Shown in pieces: positions 1 through 5,268 of a stretch of 5,874 nt of DNA. Under the pieces are notes generated by a model. It ran no database searches. It worked only from the letters and a program-made list of their open reading frames with translations, and was not told the DNA's origin. A program made the position numbers and the translations under genes. The stretch comes from Euryarchaeota archaeon UBA346 (GTDB lineage Archaea; Thermoplasmatota; E2; DHVEG-1). The stretch lies in assembly GCA_002496355.1 (NCBI GenBank), contig DAJP01000062.1:1-5874 (forward strand), given 5' to 3'. Each line of letters starts with the position of its first letter. Within the stretch, counting starts at the first letter, position 1.

Positions 1-278
1 AAGATGCTGTCTTCTTTTAACGCAAGCTTCATGACTTGTTTGAATAAATCTATATTATTTTTTCCAGATGGCGGATGGAGGACTGTCCCATTCTTGTCTT
101 TGCTTAAAATAATGATAGTATCATCGATCTTTGCATATCGGTATTCGACATAGTTTCCCCAACTGATCATGGTGGTGAACAGTTCACCGCTATGTAGGGG
201 TGGATAGTGCTGGTAATGTGCATCAAATATCGGTTTATCCTCTAAATGGATTTTTTTAAAATCATCAAGAGACAGCAT
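1..278 (-). CDS. DUF2156-type protein, N-terminal part (runs off the left edge)
   Basis: An open frame of 92 codons runs from an ATG at 278 off the left end of the window, so only the N-terminus is visible. The residues resemble the start of DUF2156 proteins, the family related to the C-terminal domain of phosphatidylglycerol lysyltransferase, which has a GNAT-like fold. Seen: an opening LxxLED-type segment with aromatic residues (residues 8-25), a central W-G-N-Y-x-E-Y-R-Y-A stretch (about 40-49), an I-I-I-L-S strand (54-58) and an H-P-P-S-G loop (67-71) followed by a helix, as in the family's F/H-PP-x-G motif. Substrate and reaction are unknown. The gene starts 3 bases after the acetyltransferase stop, and its ribosome site lies inside that gene's end, so the two are probably co-transcribed and translationally coupled. 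The family call rests on pattern memory and the missing C-terminus could change it. Confidence 0.68.
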   Translation of the reverse strand, partial: MLSLDDFKKIHLEDKPIFDAHYQHYPPLHSGELFTTMISWGNYVEYRYAKIDDTIIILSKDKNGTVLHPPSGKNNIDLFKQVMKLALKEDSI

Positions 279-281
279 GGG

Positions 282-707
282 TTATTTCTCCTTTGTGTAC
301 CGCAGGGGGATGTGTTGTTCCATTGGGGTGAATCCCAGGGTTGTGTAGAACTGGCTGCTTCCTGGTTCTGCGATTAATCCAATCCAGATGATTCCTTTGG
401 AAAGGCAATGGTCTATCAATCTTTGTACTATTTTTTTTCCGATGCCTTTGCTTCGATAGGATGCTAGAACCACGAGGTCCTGGATGTATGCATCAGAGAC
501 GCCGTCGGAGATGGTTCGTCCCATTCCAACTGTTTTTCCGGTTTTTTTGTCGATAGCGACCGCGAACGTATGACTCCCAATAATTAAGAGGGGGATCCCT
601 GCTGGGTCATAGGTATCTTTCCACCAACCACCTTCTTTGTAGAGCTGGACGATGTCATCGGTTGGCCAGGATGTTACAAGACGTATTTCTATCTGTTCTT
701 TTTCCAT
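282..707 (-). CDS. GNAT family N-acetyltransferase
   Basis: This 141-residue protein is predicted to be a cytoplasmic acetyl-CoA-dependent acyltransferase; its substrate cannot be told. It has the GNAT fold order: an N-terminal strand and helix (residues 6-26), a central beta strand with the MGRT turn (62-65), motif A with the strand IQDLVVLASY (75-84), the acetyl-CoA pyrophosphate loop R85-S-K-G-I-G90 and its following helix (91-104), and motif B with FYTTLGF (120-126). Length is typical for a single-domain GNAT. An upstream ATG at 773 is in frame but would run 41 bases into the ferredoxin gene and add a non-GNAT tail, so the ATG at 707 was chosen. No clear SD precedes it. It sits 25 bases after the ferredoxin stop and 3 bases before the next gene, which suggests one operon. 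Confidence 0.9.
   Translation of the reverse strand: MEKEQIEIRLVTSWPTDDIVQLYKEGGWWKDTYDPAGIPLLIIGSHTFAVAIDKKTGKTVGMGRTISDGVSDAYIQDLVVLASYRSKGIGKKIVQRLIDHCLSKGIIWIGLIAEPGSSQFYTTLGFTPMEQHIPLRYTKEK
288..293 (-). promoter_or_regulatory. Ribosome binding site AAGGAG for the DUF2156-type gene
   Basis: On the minus strand AAGGAG lies 9 nt before the ATG at 278, inside the last codons of the acetyltransferase gene. It supports the chosen start and suggests coupled translation of the two genes. Confidence 0.7.
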
Positions 708-732
708 AGAAAATCCAGGATTTACTGGGAGT

Positions 733-942
733 TTAGCAGGAGCTATGCTCAATGGCATTGTAGGGACATGCATTCACACATGCGCAGCATTCAATGCATT
801 CTGCGATTTTTTTTGCGACTGCTTTTCCATCGACAAGTTCGAAGATTTCAACGGGGCAGGCAGTGACGCATTCACCTGATCCTTTGCATTTATCATAATC
901 AACAGTGATTGTGATGTTTCCTTCTTTGAATTCTTTTTTCAT
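733..942 (-). CDS. Small two-cluster (4Fe-4S type) ferredoxin
   Basis: A 69-residue soluble electron carrier with two iron-sulfur motifs. The second is complete: C49-x2-C52-x2-C55-x3-C59-P. The first reads C19-x5-C25-x3-C29-P, with serine (S22) where the second cysteine of CxxCxxCxxxCP normally stands. Such a site may hold a [3Fe-4S] cluster or a [4Fe-4S] cluster with a non-cysteine ligand, as is known for the aspartate in Pyrococcus furiosus ferredoxin. Extra cysteines are C53 and the C-terminal C69. An in-frame ATG at 1071 would add 43 AT-rich, low-quality residues; the ATG at 942 is preferred because GAGGT precedes it by 9 nt and the protein then has normal ferredoxin length. It is the first gene of a probable operon with the GNAT and DUF2156-type genes. 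Its redox partner is unknown. Confidence 0.92.
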   Translation of the reverse strand: MKKEFKEGNITITVDYDKCKGSGECVTACPVEIFELVDGKAVAKKIAECIECCACVNACPYNAIEHSSC

Positions 943-951
943 AGAATACTT

Positions 952-956
952 ACCTC
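952..956 (-). promoter_or_regulatory. Ribosome binding site GAGGT of the ferredoxin gene
   Basis: GAGGT on the minus strand lies 9 nt before the ATG at 942. It decides this start over the in-frame ATG at 1071, which lies near the TATA-like boxes and would translate promoter DNA. Confidence 0.65.
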
Positions 957-1020
957 TTTTATGACACAGTCTGTAACATCTTCTATTATTTGAGATTTCT
1001 TGTTTGCTGTTCTTGAGCTT

Positions 1021-1052
1021 GTGAATATATATCAATGTTTTTTTATATAAAA
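1021..1052. promoter_or_regulatory. Divergent promoter region with two TATA-like boxes (ferredoxin / DHH gene)
   Basis: The gap between the ferredoxin start (942) and the DHH start (1119) holds two AT-only blocks: AATATATAT near 1024-1032 and TTTATATAA near 1042-1050. Both are nearly palindromic, so each could serve either strand. Placing archaeal transcription starts about 25 nt downstream, the block at 1046 would start the DHH transcript near 1071, and the block at 1028 would start the ferredoxin transcript near 1004. The assignment is inferred from spacing only. The rest of the gap shows no recognisable RNA or ORF. Confidence 0.5.
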
Positions 1053-1106
1053 ATCGATCTGGAAAAACCAAAAGACTAATGAGCGTGTTTTCCTTTCGTT
1101 TTATGT

Positions 1107-1110
1107 GAGG
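1107..1110 (+). promoter_or_regulatory. Weak ribosome binding site GAGG before the GTG start of the DHH gene
   Basis: GAGG followed by 8 nt precedes the GTG at 1119. An in-frame TAG at 1116-1118 directly abuts the GTG, so no earlier in-frame start is possible and the non-ATG start is forced unless translation begins further inside the gene. Confidence 0.5.
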
Positions 1111-1118
1111 GAAAATAG

Positions 1119-2492
1119 GTGCTTCGTCGTGCGAATGAATTAGCTTCTATTATACGGGATTCTTCTACGGTGCATATTGTCACCCATATCGATGCGGATG
1201 GTATTACCGCGGGGGCGATTGCCTCGGAGACCCTGCGGAGACTTGGGAAAAAGTATTCGATTGAATGTATCAAGCAGCTTGATGAAGTGACGATTAAGAG
1301 GCTTTTGGAGGGAAATCATGAGCTGGTATGGTTTACGGATCTGGGGAGTGGGATTAGTAAGCAGTATCCGGAGATGAAGAAGATCATTACTGATCATCAT
1401 GAATGTCCACCGGATTCTGATACGTCGTTTCATCTGAATCCTCATCTGTTCGGACGGGATGGGTCCTATGAGCTGAGTGGGGCTGGTGTGACATATTTTG
1501 TCTCCAAGGCGGTCAGTGAAAAAAACAAGGATCTTTCGAGTCTTGCGATTGTTGGGGCTATCGGTGATCTTCAGGATAGACGTTTCTGTGAGCTTCGGGG
1601 TCTGAATACTGAGATTGTGAAGGATGGGAGGGAAGCGGGGGTGCTTCAGACCGTGAAGGATATCCGGTTTTTCGGCAAGGAGACTCGGCCTTTAGCGAAA
1701 CTCCTTCAGTATGCGTCTGACCCGTTGATTCCTGGGGTGAGTGGTCGGGAGGATTCCTCTGTTGCGTTTTTACAGGAGCTGCAGATCGAGTTAAAGGAGA
1801 AAGACTCTTGGCGGACCTGGGTGGATTTGCGCAAGGAGGAGAAGCGGAAGATTATCTCCGCGATTATTCAGATGCTTCTGTCAAAAGGGTTCGGGTATCA
1901 GGTTGCGGCACGGGTGTTAGGAGAGACATATCTGCTTTGCCGGGAGGAGGAAGGAACAGAGTTGCATGATGCAAAAGAGTTTGCGACCCTTCTGAACTCG
2001 ACGGCACGGTATGGGCAGTACGAGGTGGGTCTGCAGGTCTGTCTTGGGGATAGGGGGAAATGGTTGAAAGAAGCCTTGAACCTCCTAAGTGGTCATCGTC
2101 ATAACCTTGTCGAGGGTCTGCAGTTCGCAAGGGAGGAGAAAATCCAGAAGCGGACCTATGTTCAGTATTTCCATGCCGGTGATGGTATCCGTGATACGAT
2201 CATTGGTATTGTCACCAATATGATGCTGAACACAGAGGAGGTCGATAAGGCGCTTCCTCTCATCGGGTTTGCTCATACGGAGAATGGTGACGTGAAGGTC
2301 TCTGCGAGAGCGACACAGGACCTGGTTGACCGAGGATTGGACCTTGCTGTAGCATTGACGCATGCGGCACAGGAGATCCATGGTGTCGGGGGTGGTCATA
2401 ACATCGCGGCTGGGGCGACGATACCAAAAGGAAAAGAAGAGGAGTTCCTGCAGTTCGTGGAACGTGAGATAAAACTTCAGCTTGTCTCTTGA
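1119..2492 (+). CDS. DHH family phosphoesterase, archaeal RecJ-like (GAN-type) nuclease
   Basis: A 457-residue DHH-DHHA1 phosphoesterase, close in length to archaeal RecJ/GAN proteins, which are Mn-dependent single-strand exonucleases; some bind the GINS complex at the replication fork. The metal-site motifs are all present: motif I H23-I-D25-A-D27-G28, motif II F-T-D74-L-G, motif III D92-H93-H94 and motif IV G149-D150. The C-terminal DHHA1 substrate-binding domain carries the glycine-rich G422-V-G-G-G-H427-N motif followed by AAGATIP. The middle third (about 200-350) is helical and charged, as in the family. The start is GTG at 1119. The 3' end overlaps the convergent FKBP gene by 16 bases. 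No fork partner is encoded beside it, although a Hel308-like helicase lies 3 kb away. Whether it is a DNA exonuclease or an RNA/nanoRNA phosphodiesterase cannot be decided from sequence; the RecJ-like assignment is favoured. Confidence 0.9.
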   Translation: MLRRANELASIIRDSSTVHIVTHIDADGITAGAIASETLRRLGKKYSIECIKQLDEVTIKRLLEGNHELVWFTDLGSGISKQYPEMKKIITDHHECPPDSDTSFHLNPHLFGRDGSYELSGAGVTYFVSKAVSEKNKDLSSLAIVGAIGDLQDRRFCELRGLNTEIVKDGREAGVLQTVKDIRFFGKETRPLAKLLQYASDPLIPGVSGREDSSVAFLQELQIELKEKDSWRTWVDLRKEEKRKIISAIIQMLLSKGFGYQVAARVLGETYLLCREEEGTELHDAKEFATLLNSTARYGQYEVGLQVCLGDRGKWLKEALNLLSGHRHNLVEGLQFAREEKIQKRTYVQYFHAGDGIRDTIIGIVTNMMLNTEEVDKALPLIGFAHTENGDVKVSARATQDLVDRGLDLAVALTHAAQEIHGVGGGHNIAAGATIPKGKEEEFLQFVEREIKLQLVS

Positions 2493-3607
2493 GCGGTTTT
2501 ATAGACCTTTTCAACAGTAACTTCGAAGAGTAATGTTTCCCCTGCGAGTGGCTCAAGGCTGTATCCTGCTTTTTGGATGTCCTCTCCATAGAAATAGGAG
2601 ATGTACATGCCGGGGATGTCTTTGTAGATTCTTGGGAGAATATAGGTTCGGTTGAACGTCAGCTCCTTGTAGACATCCATGTAGCTTGGTTCTGGGCTTT
2701 GATCATTGGTGATGGTGACATTGATCTGGTCGCCAATGATACTATTGACATGAATTGTGATGTTGACCATCCCGGAGTACCCGGGGGTCTGGAACGTGTA
2801 ATTCTTACCGACAATGGGTGAGCAGACGACAGTTATAGTATCGTTGTTCCAGGTTGCGGTGGTCGCATTTGGGAAGATCAGCATTTGTTTTTCCCCGTAT
2901 CGGACATCTTTTACGATGGTGGTGAGGTTCGTGCTTTTTGTCGGTGTGGTTTTTACGGTCACCTCCGTATCAGTGATATTGATAATGGACGTTGCATTTT
3001 CCCAGATGTAGTAGGGTGGGGGGTAGATGACCATTTCTGATTCATTGGTGCTCTGGAGATTATTGATGACGAGTTGTGGCATGGTAAAGATCCCAAGGTT
3101 CTCCATCTGGATCCATTTCACGGTGAGATTCTCGGTGGTGTAGTTGATTACTTCAACGGTCTGGTTCATTCCAAAGGCGAGATATTGGCTGGTGAAGATA
3201 GCTCCTTCGCCGAATTTTTTCGCTCCATAGGCATCCTCTGGCGGGATCGGGCCGATTGTTTTTGTTTGGCCTTCTTTCATCCCGATGATTCCATTCATGA
3301 ATCCTTTGATCATACCAGCGGTATACCCTGATTTCGGGGAGGTCGCACTTGCGTTGAAGCTGACAAATATCTTCAGTGGTGTCGCACCTGTTTTATTCGT
3401 AGTGTCATTATATGATGAATCAAAAACCGAGTTATTTGACGCGTATCGACCGATGTAGTTTACATCAGCGCAATCCCCTTCGGCTATCGTCAGTTTCTCT
3501 TTGAAGAGATTTTCAAAAATGTCTGTATTGACAGCGGTAACAAAGACGGATAAAGCTCCGATGACGATTATCACTAGCGCGATAAGGGCGATTTTTTCCT
3601 TCTGCAT
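2477..3607 (-). CDS. Membrane-anchored FKBP-type peptidyl-prolyl isomerase with a large insertion
   Basis: A 376-residue protein predicted to catalyse proline cis-trans isomerisation and to act as a folding chaperone outside the cytoplasmic membrane. Residues 6-26 form one hydrophobic segment after a short basic start, a signal anchor or uncleaved signal peptide. The FKBP core follows: GDCADVNYIGRY (44-55), VFDSS (61-65), the G98-M-I-K-G-F-M region, G109-M-K-E-G-Q-T (109-115), and PPEDAYG (122-128). The closing FKBP/IF strand, PLAGETLLFEVTVEKV, lies at residues 353-368. The 220 or so residues between are an enlarged insert-in-flap region rich in N, T and I. Seventeen N-x-S/T sequons are spread through the mature part, which fits export and archaeal N-glycosylation. 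The gene starts 32 bases after agmatinase and overlaps the DHH gene tail by 16 bases. No SD precedes it; a TATA-like box at 3628-3637 suggests its own leaderless transcript. Archaeal long FKBPs exist, but this size is unusual. Confidence 0.85.
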   Translation of the reverse strand: MQKEKIALIALVIIVIGALSVFVTAVNTDIFENLFKEKLTIAEGDCADVNYIGRYASNNSVFDSSYNDTTNKTGATPLKIFVSFNASATSPKSGYTAGMIKGFMNGIIGMKEGQTKTIGPIPPEDAYGAKKFGEGAIFTSQYLAFGMNQTVEVINYTTENLTVKWIQMENLGIFTMPQLVINNLQSTNESEMVIYPPPYYIWENATSIINITDTEVTVKTTPTKSTNLTTIVKDVRYGEKQMLIFPNATTATWNNDTITVVCSPIVGKNYTFQTPGYSGMVNITIHVNSIIGDQINVTITNDQSPEPSYMDVYKELTFNRTYILPRIYKDIPGMYISYFYGEDIQKAGYSLEPLAGETLLFEVTVEKVYKTAQETS

Positions 3608-3627
3608 GAGCGTGCTGAATGAAATTG

Positions 3628-3637
3628 ATATATATTA
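3628..3637 (-). promoter_or_regulatory. TATA-like box of the FKBP gene, probably giving a leaderless mRNA
   Basis: The 32-base gap between agmatinase and FKBP contains the minus-strand stretch TTAATATATAT, whose centre is about 25 nt before the ATG at 3607. That is the usual distance from an archaeal TATA box to the transcription start, so transcription could begin at or next to the start codon. No SD-like sequence lies between. The conclusion is inferred from spacing. Confidence 0.55.
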
Positions 3638-3639
3638 AT

Positions 3640-4506
3640 CTAAGCCCGGTGTTCTTTCCATATCAGACCAAGACAGGTTTTTATGAATTTTGCTCCGAGA
3701 ACCGCGGTTTGCCCCTGGTCATAGGGCGGGCAGACTTCTACAAGATCACAGCCAATGAGCTGAGGCGAAAACGCCTCGATGATTGCTATCACCTGCATCG
3801 GGTTGAGGCCACAGGGTTCTGGTGTGCTCGTCCCCGGTGCATAGGCTGGGTCGACCACATCGATATCCAAAGTCAGATAGATTTTTTTTCCTTTCAATTG
3901 TGTTTGTGTCTGTTGGATGATTTTCTGCATCCCCTTCTCATTGATGGTGTAGGCATCACGGAAAAAAAGCCCAAGTTGTTGTGCGTGTTCGTATTCTTCT
4001 TTTTCTGCAGACCGAAGCCCAAGCACGGCAATGTTCTTGATAGGGATATGGTCCGCGATACGTCTTATCACACACGCATGGTTATAGATATCGTGTTTGT
4101 ATTCCTGGCGGAAATCCATGTGTGCATCAAGGGAAAGGACCGCGATATCGTTTGGGAATGCTGAGACGATCCCTGGGGTGATCGAATGATCCCCCCCGAT
4201 AGCTATCGGGATTTTCTGTTTTTTTAACAGTGTCGTGGTAAAGTTTTTTCCAAGGGTGAACAACTCTTTGGAGTTGAGCTTTTGAACATCAAGATCCCCA
4301 TAATCATGGACGGGGATGTCCTGATAGTCAATCCCTGTTCGCAGGTCGAACCGTTCGAAGTTCCAGCTGGCCTGGCGTACCTCGGAGGGTGCTTTATCTG
4401 CCCCATGGCGGAAGGATGATGTTTTTTCGTAGGGTACGCCAAAGAGAATGAACGACGCAGCCTCAAAGCTTGCTTCTGCATCTGCAAAATAATTCGGGAA
4501 CTGCAT
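3640..4506 (-). CDS. speB: Agmatinase (ureohydrolase / arginase family)
   Basis: A 288-residue cytoplasmic binuclear manganese enzyme that hydrolyses agmatine to putrescine and urea, the second step of the arginine decarboxylase route to polyamines. All ureohydrolase metal motifs are intact: G104-G-D-H107-S108, D127-A-H129-M-D131, and D214-I-D216-V-V-D219-P. H143 in YNHACV and E257 in VEVCPPYD match the conserved active-site histidine and glutamate positions. The GTSTPEP stretch (225-231) after the D-x-D motif is also typical. Length is normal for archaeal members. An in-frame TAG five codons upstream leaves the ATG at 4506 as the only start; no clear SD is seen. It lies 50 bases after aIF5A, whose hypusine modification depends on polyamines. 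Other substrates such as guanidinobutyrate or arginine cannot be excluded from sequence, but the context favours agmatine. Confidence 0.88.
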   Translation of the reverse strand: MQFPNYFADAEASFEAASFILFGVPYEKTSSFRHGADKAPSEVRQASWNFERFDLRTGIDYQDIPVHDYGDLDVQKLNSKELFTLGKNFTTTLLKKQKIPIAIGGDHSITPGIVSAFPNDIAVLSLDAHMDFRQEYKHDIYNHACVIRRIADHIPIKNIAVLGLRSAEKEEYEHAQQLGLFFRDAYTINEKGMQKIIQQTQTQLKGKKIYLTLDIDVVDPAYAPGTSTPEPCGLNPMQVIAIIEAFSPQLIGCDLVEVCPPYDQGQTAVLGAKFIKTCLGLIWKEHRA

Positions 4507-4525
4507 AGTGACCGAAGCCTACTGG

Positions 4526-4549
4526 ATTTCTTTCTTTTTCCTTTTTTTT
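4526..4549. other. Homopurine/homopyrimidine tract between aIF5A and agmatinase
   Basis: Twenty-four consecutive pyrimidines on the plus strand, hence a purine run (A with a few G) in the minus-strand transcript, fill half of the gap between aIF5A and agmatinase. Next to it is TTTTAAAA (near 4547-4554), a weak TATA-like block that could start an agmatinase transcript near 4525. The GGAAAAAG part is too far from the ATG (over 30 nt) to act as a normal ribosome site. Function is unknown. Confidence 0.4.
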
Positions 4550-4556
4550 AAAACAG

Positions 4557-4943
4557 TTAGACTCTTGTGATTTTTCGTTTCCCCATCGCTTGGAGGTACA
4601 GGATTTCTTTTCCTGGTTCGAGTTGGCCTTTAAGGTCTTCTGGGATAGGCATTTCAAAAGTTTCGTAGGTCTCCATATCCATAAGCTGAACAACATCAGA
4701 ACCCATCAACGCGAGGATCTGAGCGCTTCGCTTGTCAATGATAGGGACTCCAACCTTGTGTTTCACGGGATGTACGACACTGCGTTTCTGCTCATCGAAG
4801 ATACCGACAGCATCAATCCGTGCCTTTGCTTCACCATGCTTCCCCGGTTTTGAGGTAGAAATACTCTGGATCTTGCATGGTTCTTCATCGATCAATACAT
4901 ATCGACCTACTTTTAATTCTCGTACTTCAGCCATTTCTTTCAT
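4557..4943 (-). CDS. Translation initiation factor 5A (aIF5A)
   Basis: A 128-residue archaeal IF5A, which binds the ribosome between the P and E sites and relieves stalling on difficult peptide bonds such as proline runs. The N-terminal SH3-like domain contains LKVGRYVLIDEEPCKI (10-25) and the loop S31-K-P-G-K35-H-G-E-A-K; K35 is the expected site of (deoxy)hypusine formation. The C-terminal OB-fold domain contains VQLMDMETYETFEM (85-98) and ends in MGKRKITRV. Length matches the family. The ATG at 4943 overlaps the preceding stop as ATGA and has AGGTGA 6 nt upstream; M4 is a less likely start. The upstream partner is an EF-Tu domain-2-like protein and the downstream one is agmatinase, so translation and polyamine supply are linked here. 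Everything looks intact. Confidence 0.97.
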   Translation of the reverse strand: MKEMAEVRELKVGRYVLIDEEPCKIQSISTSKPGKHGEAKARIDAVGIFDEQKRSVVHPVKHKVGVPIIDKRSAQILALMGSDVVQLMDMETYETFEMPIPEDLKGQLEPGKEILYLQAMGKRKITRV

Positions 4944-5209
4944 GCTGTTTCACCTTTTGGGAGTTTATAGACGATGTCATGCTCCCGGACCTTGTCTTTT
5001 ACCTTGATTCCAATTGCATCCCCTGTTTTAGCGATCTCAACAGGAACTCGGTTGATCTCCATCCGGTCTATGAGTTGAGTAAAGTCTGTGTGAGCGCCAA
5101 CAAAATGAACCGTATCACCGATTTTCAGCTCTCCTTCCGTGATTTTAATAGCGGCAACGCTGATATGTGAGAAGAAATGTTCTATGATTCCGATTTTTTC
5201 TTCCACCAT
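4940..5209 (-). CDS. Stand-alone EF-Tu domain-2-like (translation elongation factor-like) protein
   Basis: An 89-residue protein consisting of a single beta-barrel of the kind found as domain 2 in EF-Tu, IF2 and related GTPases, without any GTPase domain. Seen: the opening G7-I-I-E-H-F-F-S strand, V18-A-A-I-K-I strand, the G26-E-L-K-I-G31-D32-T-V-H signature typical of this barrel, and K61-T-G63-D64-A-I-G-I-K-V followed by a VREHDIVY end (74-81). Small proteins of this type are annotated as translation elongation factor-like in archaea and bacteria; their role is not established. An in-frame TGA at 5216-5218 leaves the ATG at 5209 as the only start; the SD is weak. Its stop overlaps the aIF5A start as ATGA, which argues for a role in translation or in aIF5A handling, but this is inference. 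Confidence 0.85.
   Translation of the reverse strand: MVEEKIGIIEHFFSHISVAAIKITEGELKIGDTVHFVGAHTDFTQLIDRMEINRVPVEIAKTGDAIGIKVKDKVREHDIVYKLPKGETA
4950..4955 (-). promoter_or_regulatory. Ribosome binding site AGGTGA of aIF5A
   Basis: AGGTGA on the minus strand lies 6 nt before the ATG at 4943, within the last codons of the EF-Tu-like gene. With the ATGA overlap it indicates translational coupling, and it favours M1 over the in-frame M4. Confidence 0.75.
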
Positions 5210-5215
5210 AGCTAT

Positions 5216-5257
5216 TCACAACCCCGTAATATGAAAAGGTATACTTAAGTCTGTCAC
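5216..5257 (-). other. Possible 13-codon leader ORF before the EF-Tu-like gene
   Basis: Right after the zinc-ribbon gene, AGGAG (5262-5266) precedes a GTG at 5257 by 4 nt. The GTG opens a 13-codon frame (VTDLSIPFHITGL) ending in TGA at 5216-5218, 6 bases before the EF-Tu-like ATG and in the same frame. It could be a leader peptide, a decayed N-terminal extension, or chance: a TATA-like stretch (TTAAGTATAC, about 5241-5248) lies inside it. No product is claimed. Confidence 0.25.
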
Positions 5258-5268
5258 CTTTCTCCTGA

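Noticed and set aside
708..773. Longer acetyltransferase start at the ATG at 773
   Set aside because: It would overlap the ferredoxin gene by 41 bases and add a Pro-rich segment not belonging to a GNAT fold.
943..1071. Longer ferredoxin start at the ATG at 1071
   Set aside because: The added 43 residues come from promoter-like AT-rich DNA, and a good ribosome site precedes the ATG at 942.
1864..2399. Minus-strand open frames opposite the DHH gene
   Set aside because: Their composition (Arg/Pro/Thr-rich) is that of reversed coding sequence, and the DHH gene covering them is intact.
2573..3331. Three plus-strand open frames opposite FKBP
   Set aside because: They are short, lie fully within the FKBP gene, and have no family resemblance or ribosome sites that stand out.
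3619..4164. Open frame of 181 codons on the plus strand opposite agmatinase
   Set aside because: It is antisense to a gene with complete catalytic motifs, has a Cys/Phe-rich composition typical of shadow frames, and shows no recognisable domain.
4526..4549. T-rich run as a terminator on the plus strand
   Set aside because: No plus-strand gene ends upstream of it; the nearest genes on both sides are on the minus strand, where the transcript is A/G-rich.
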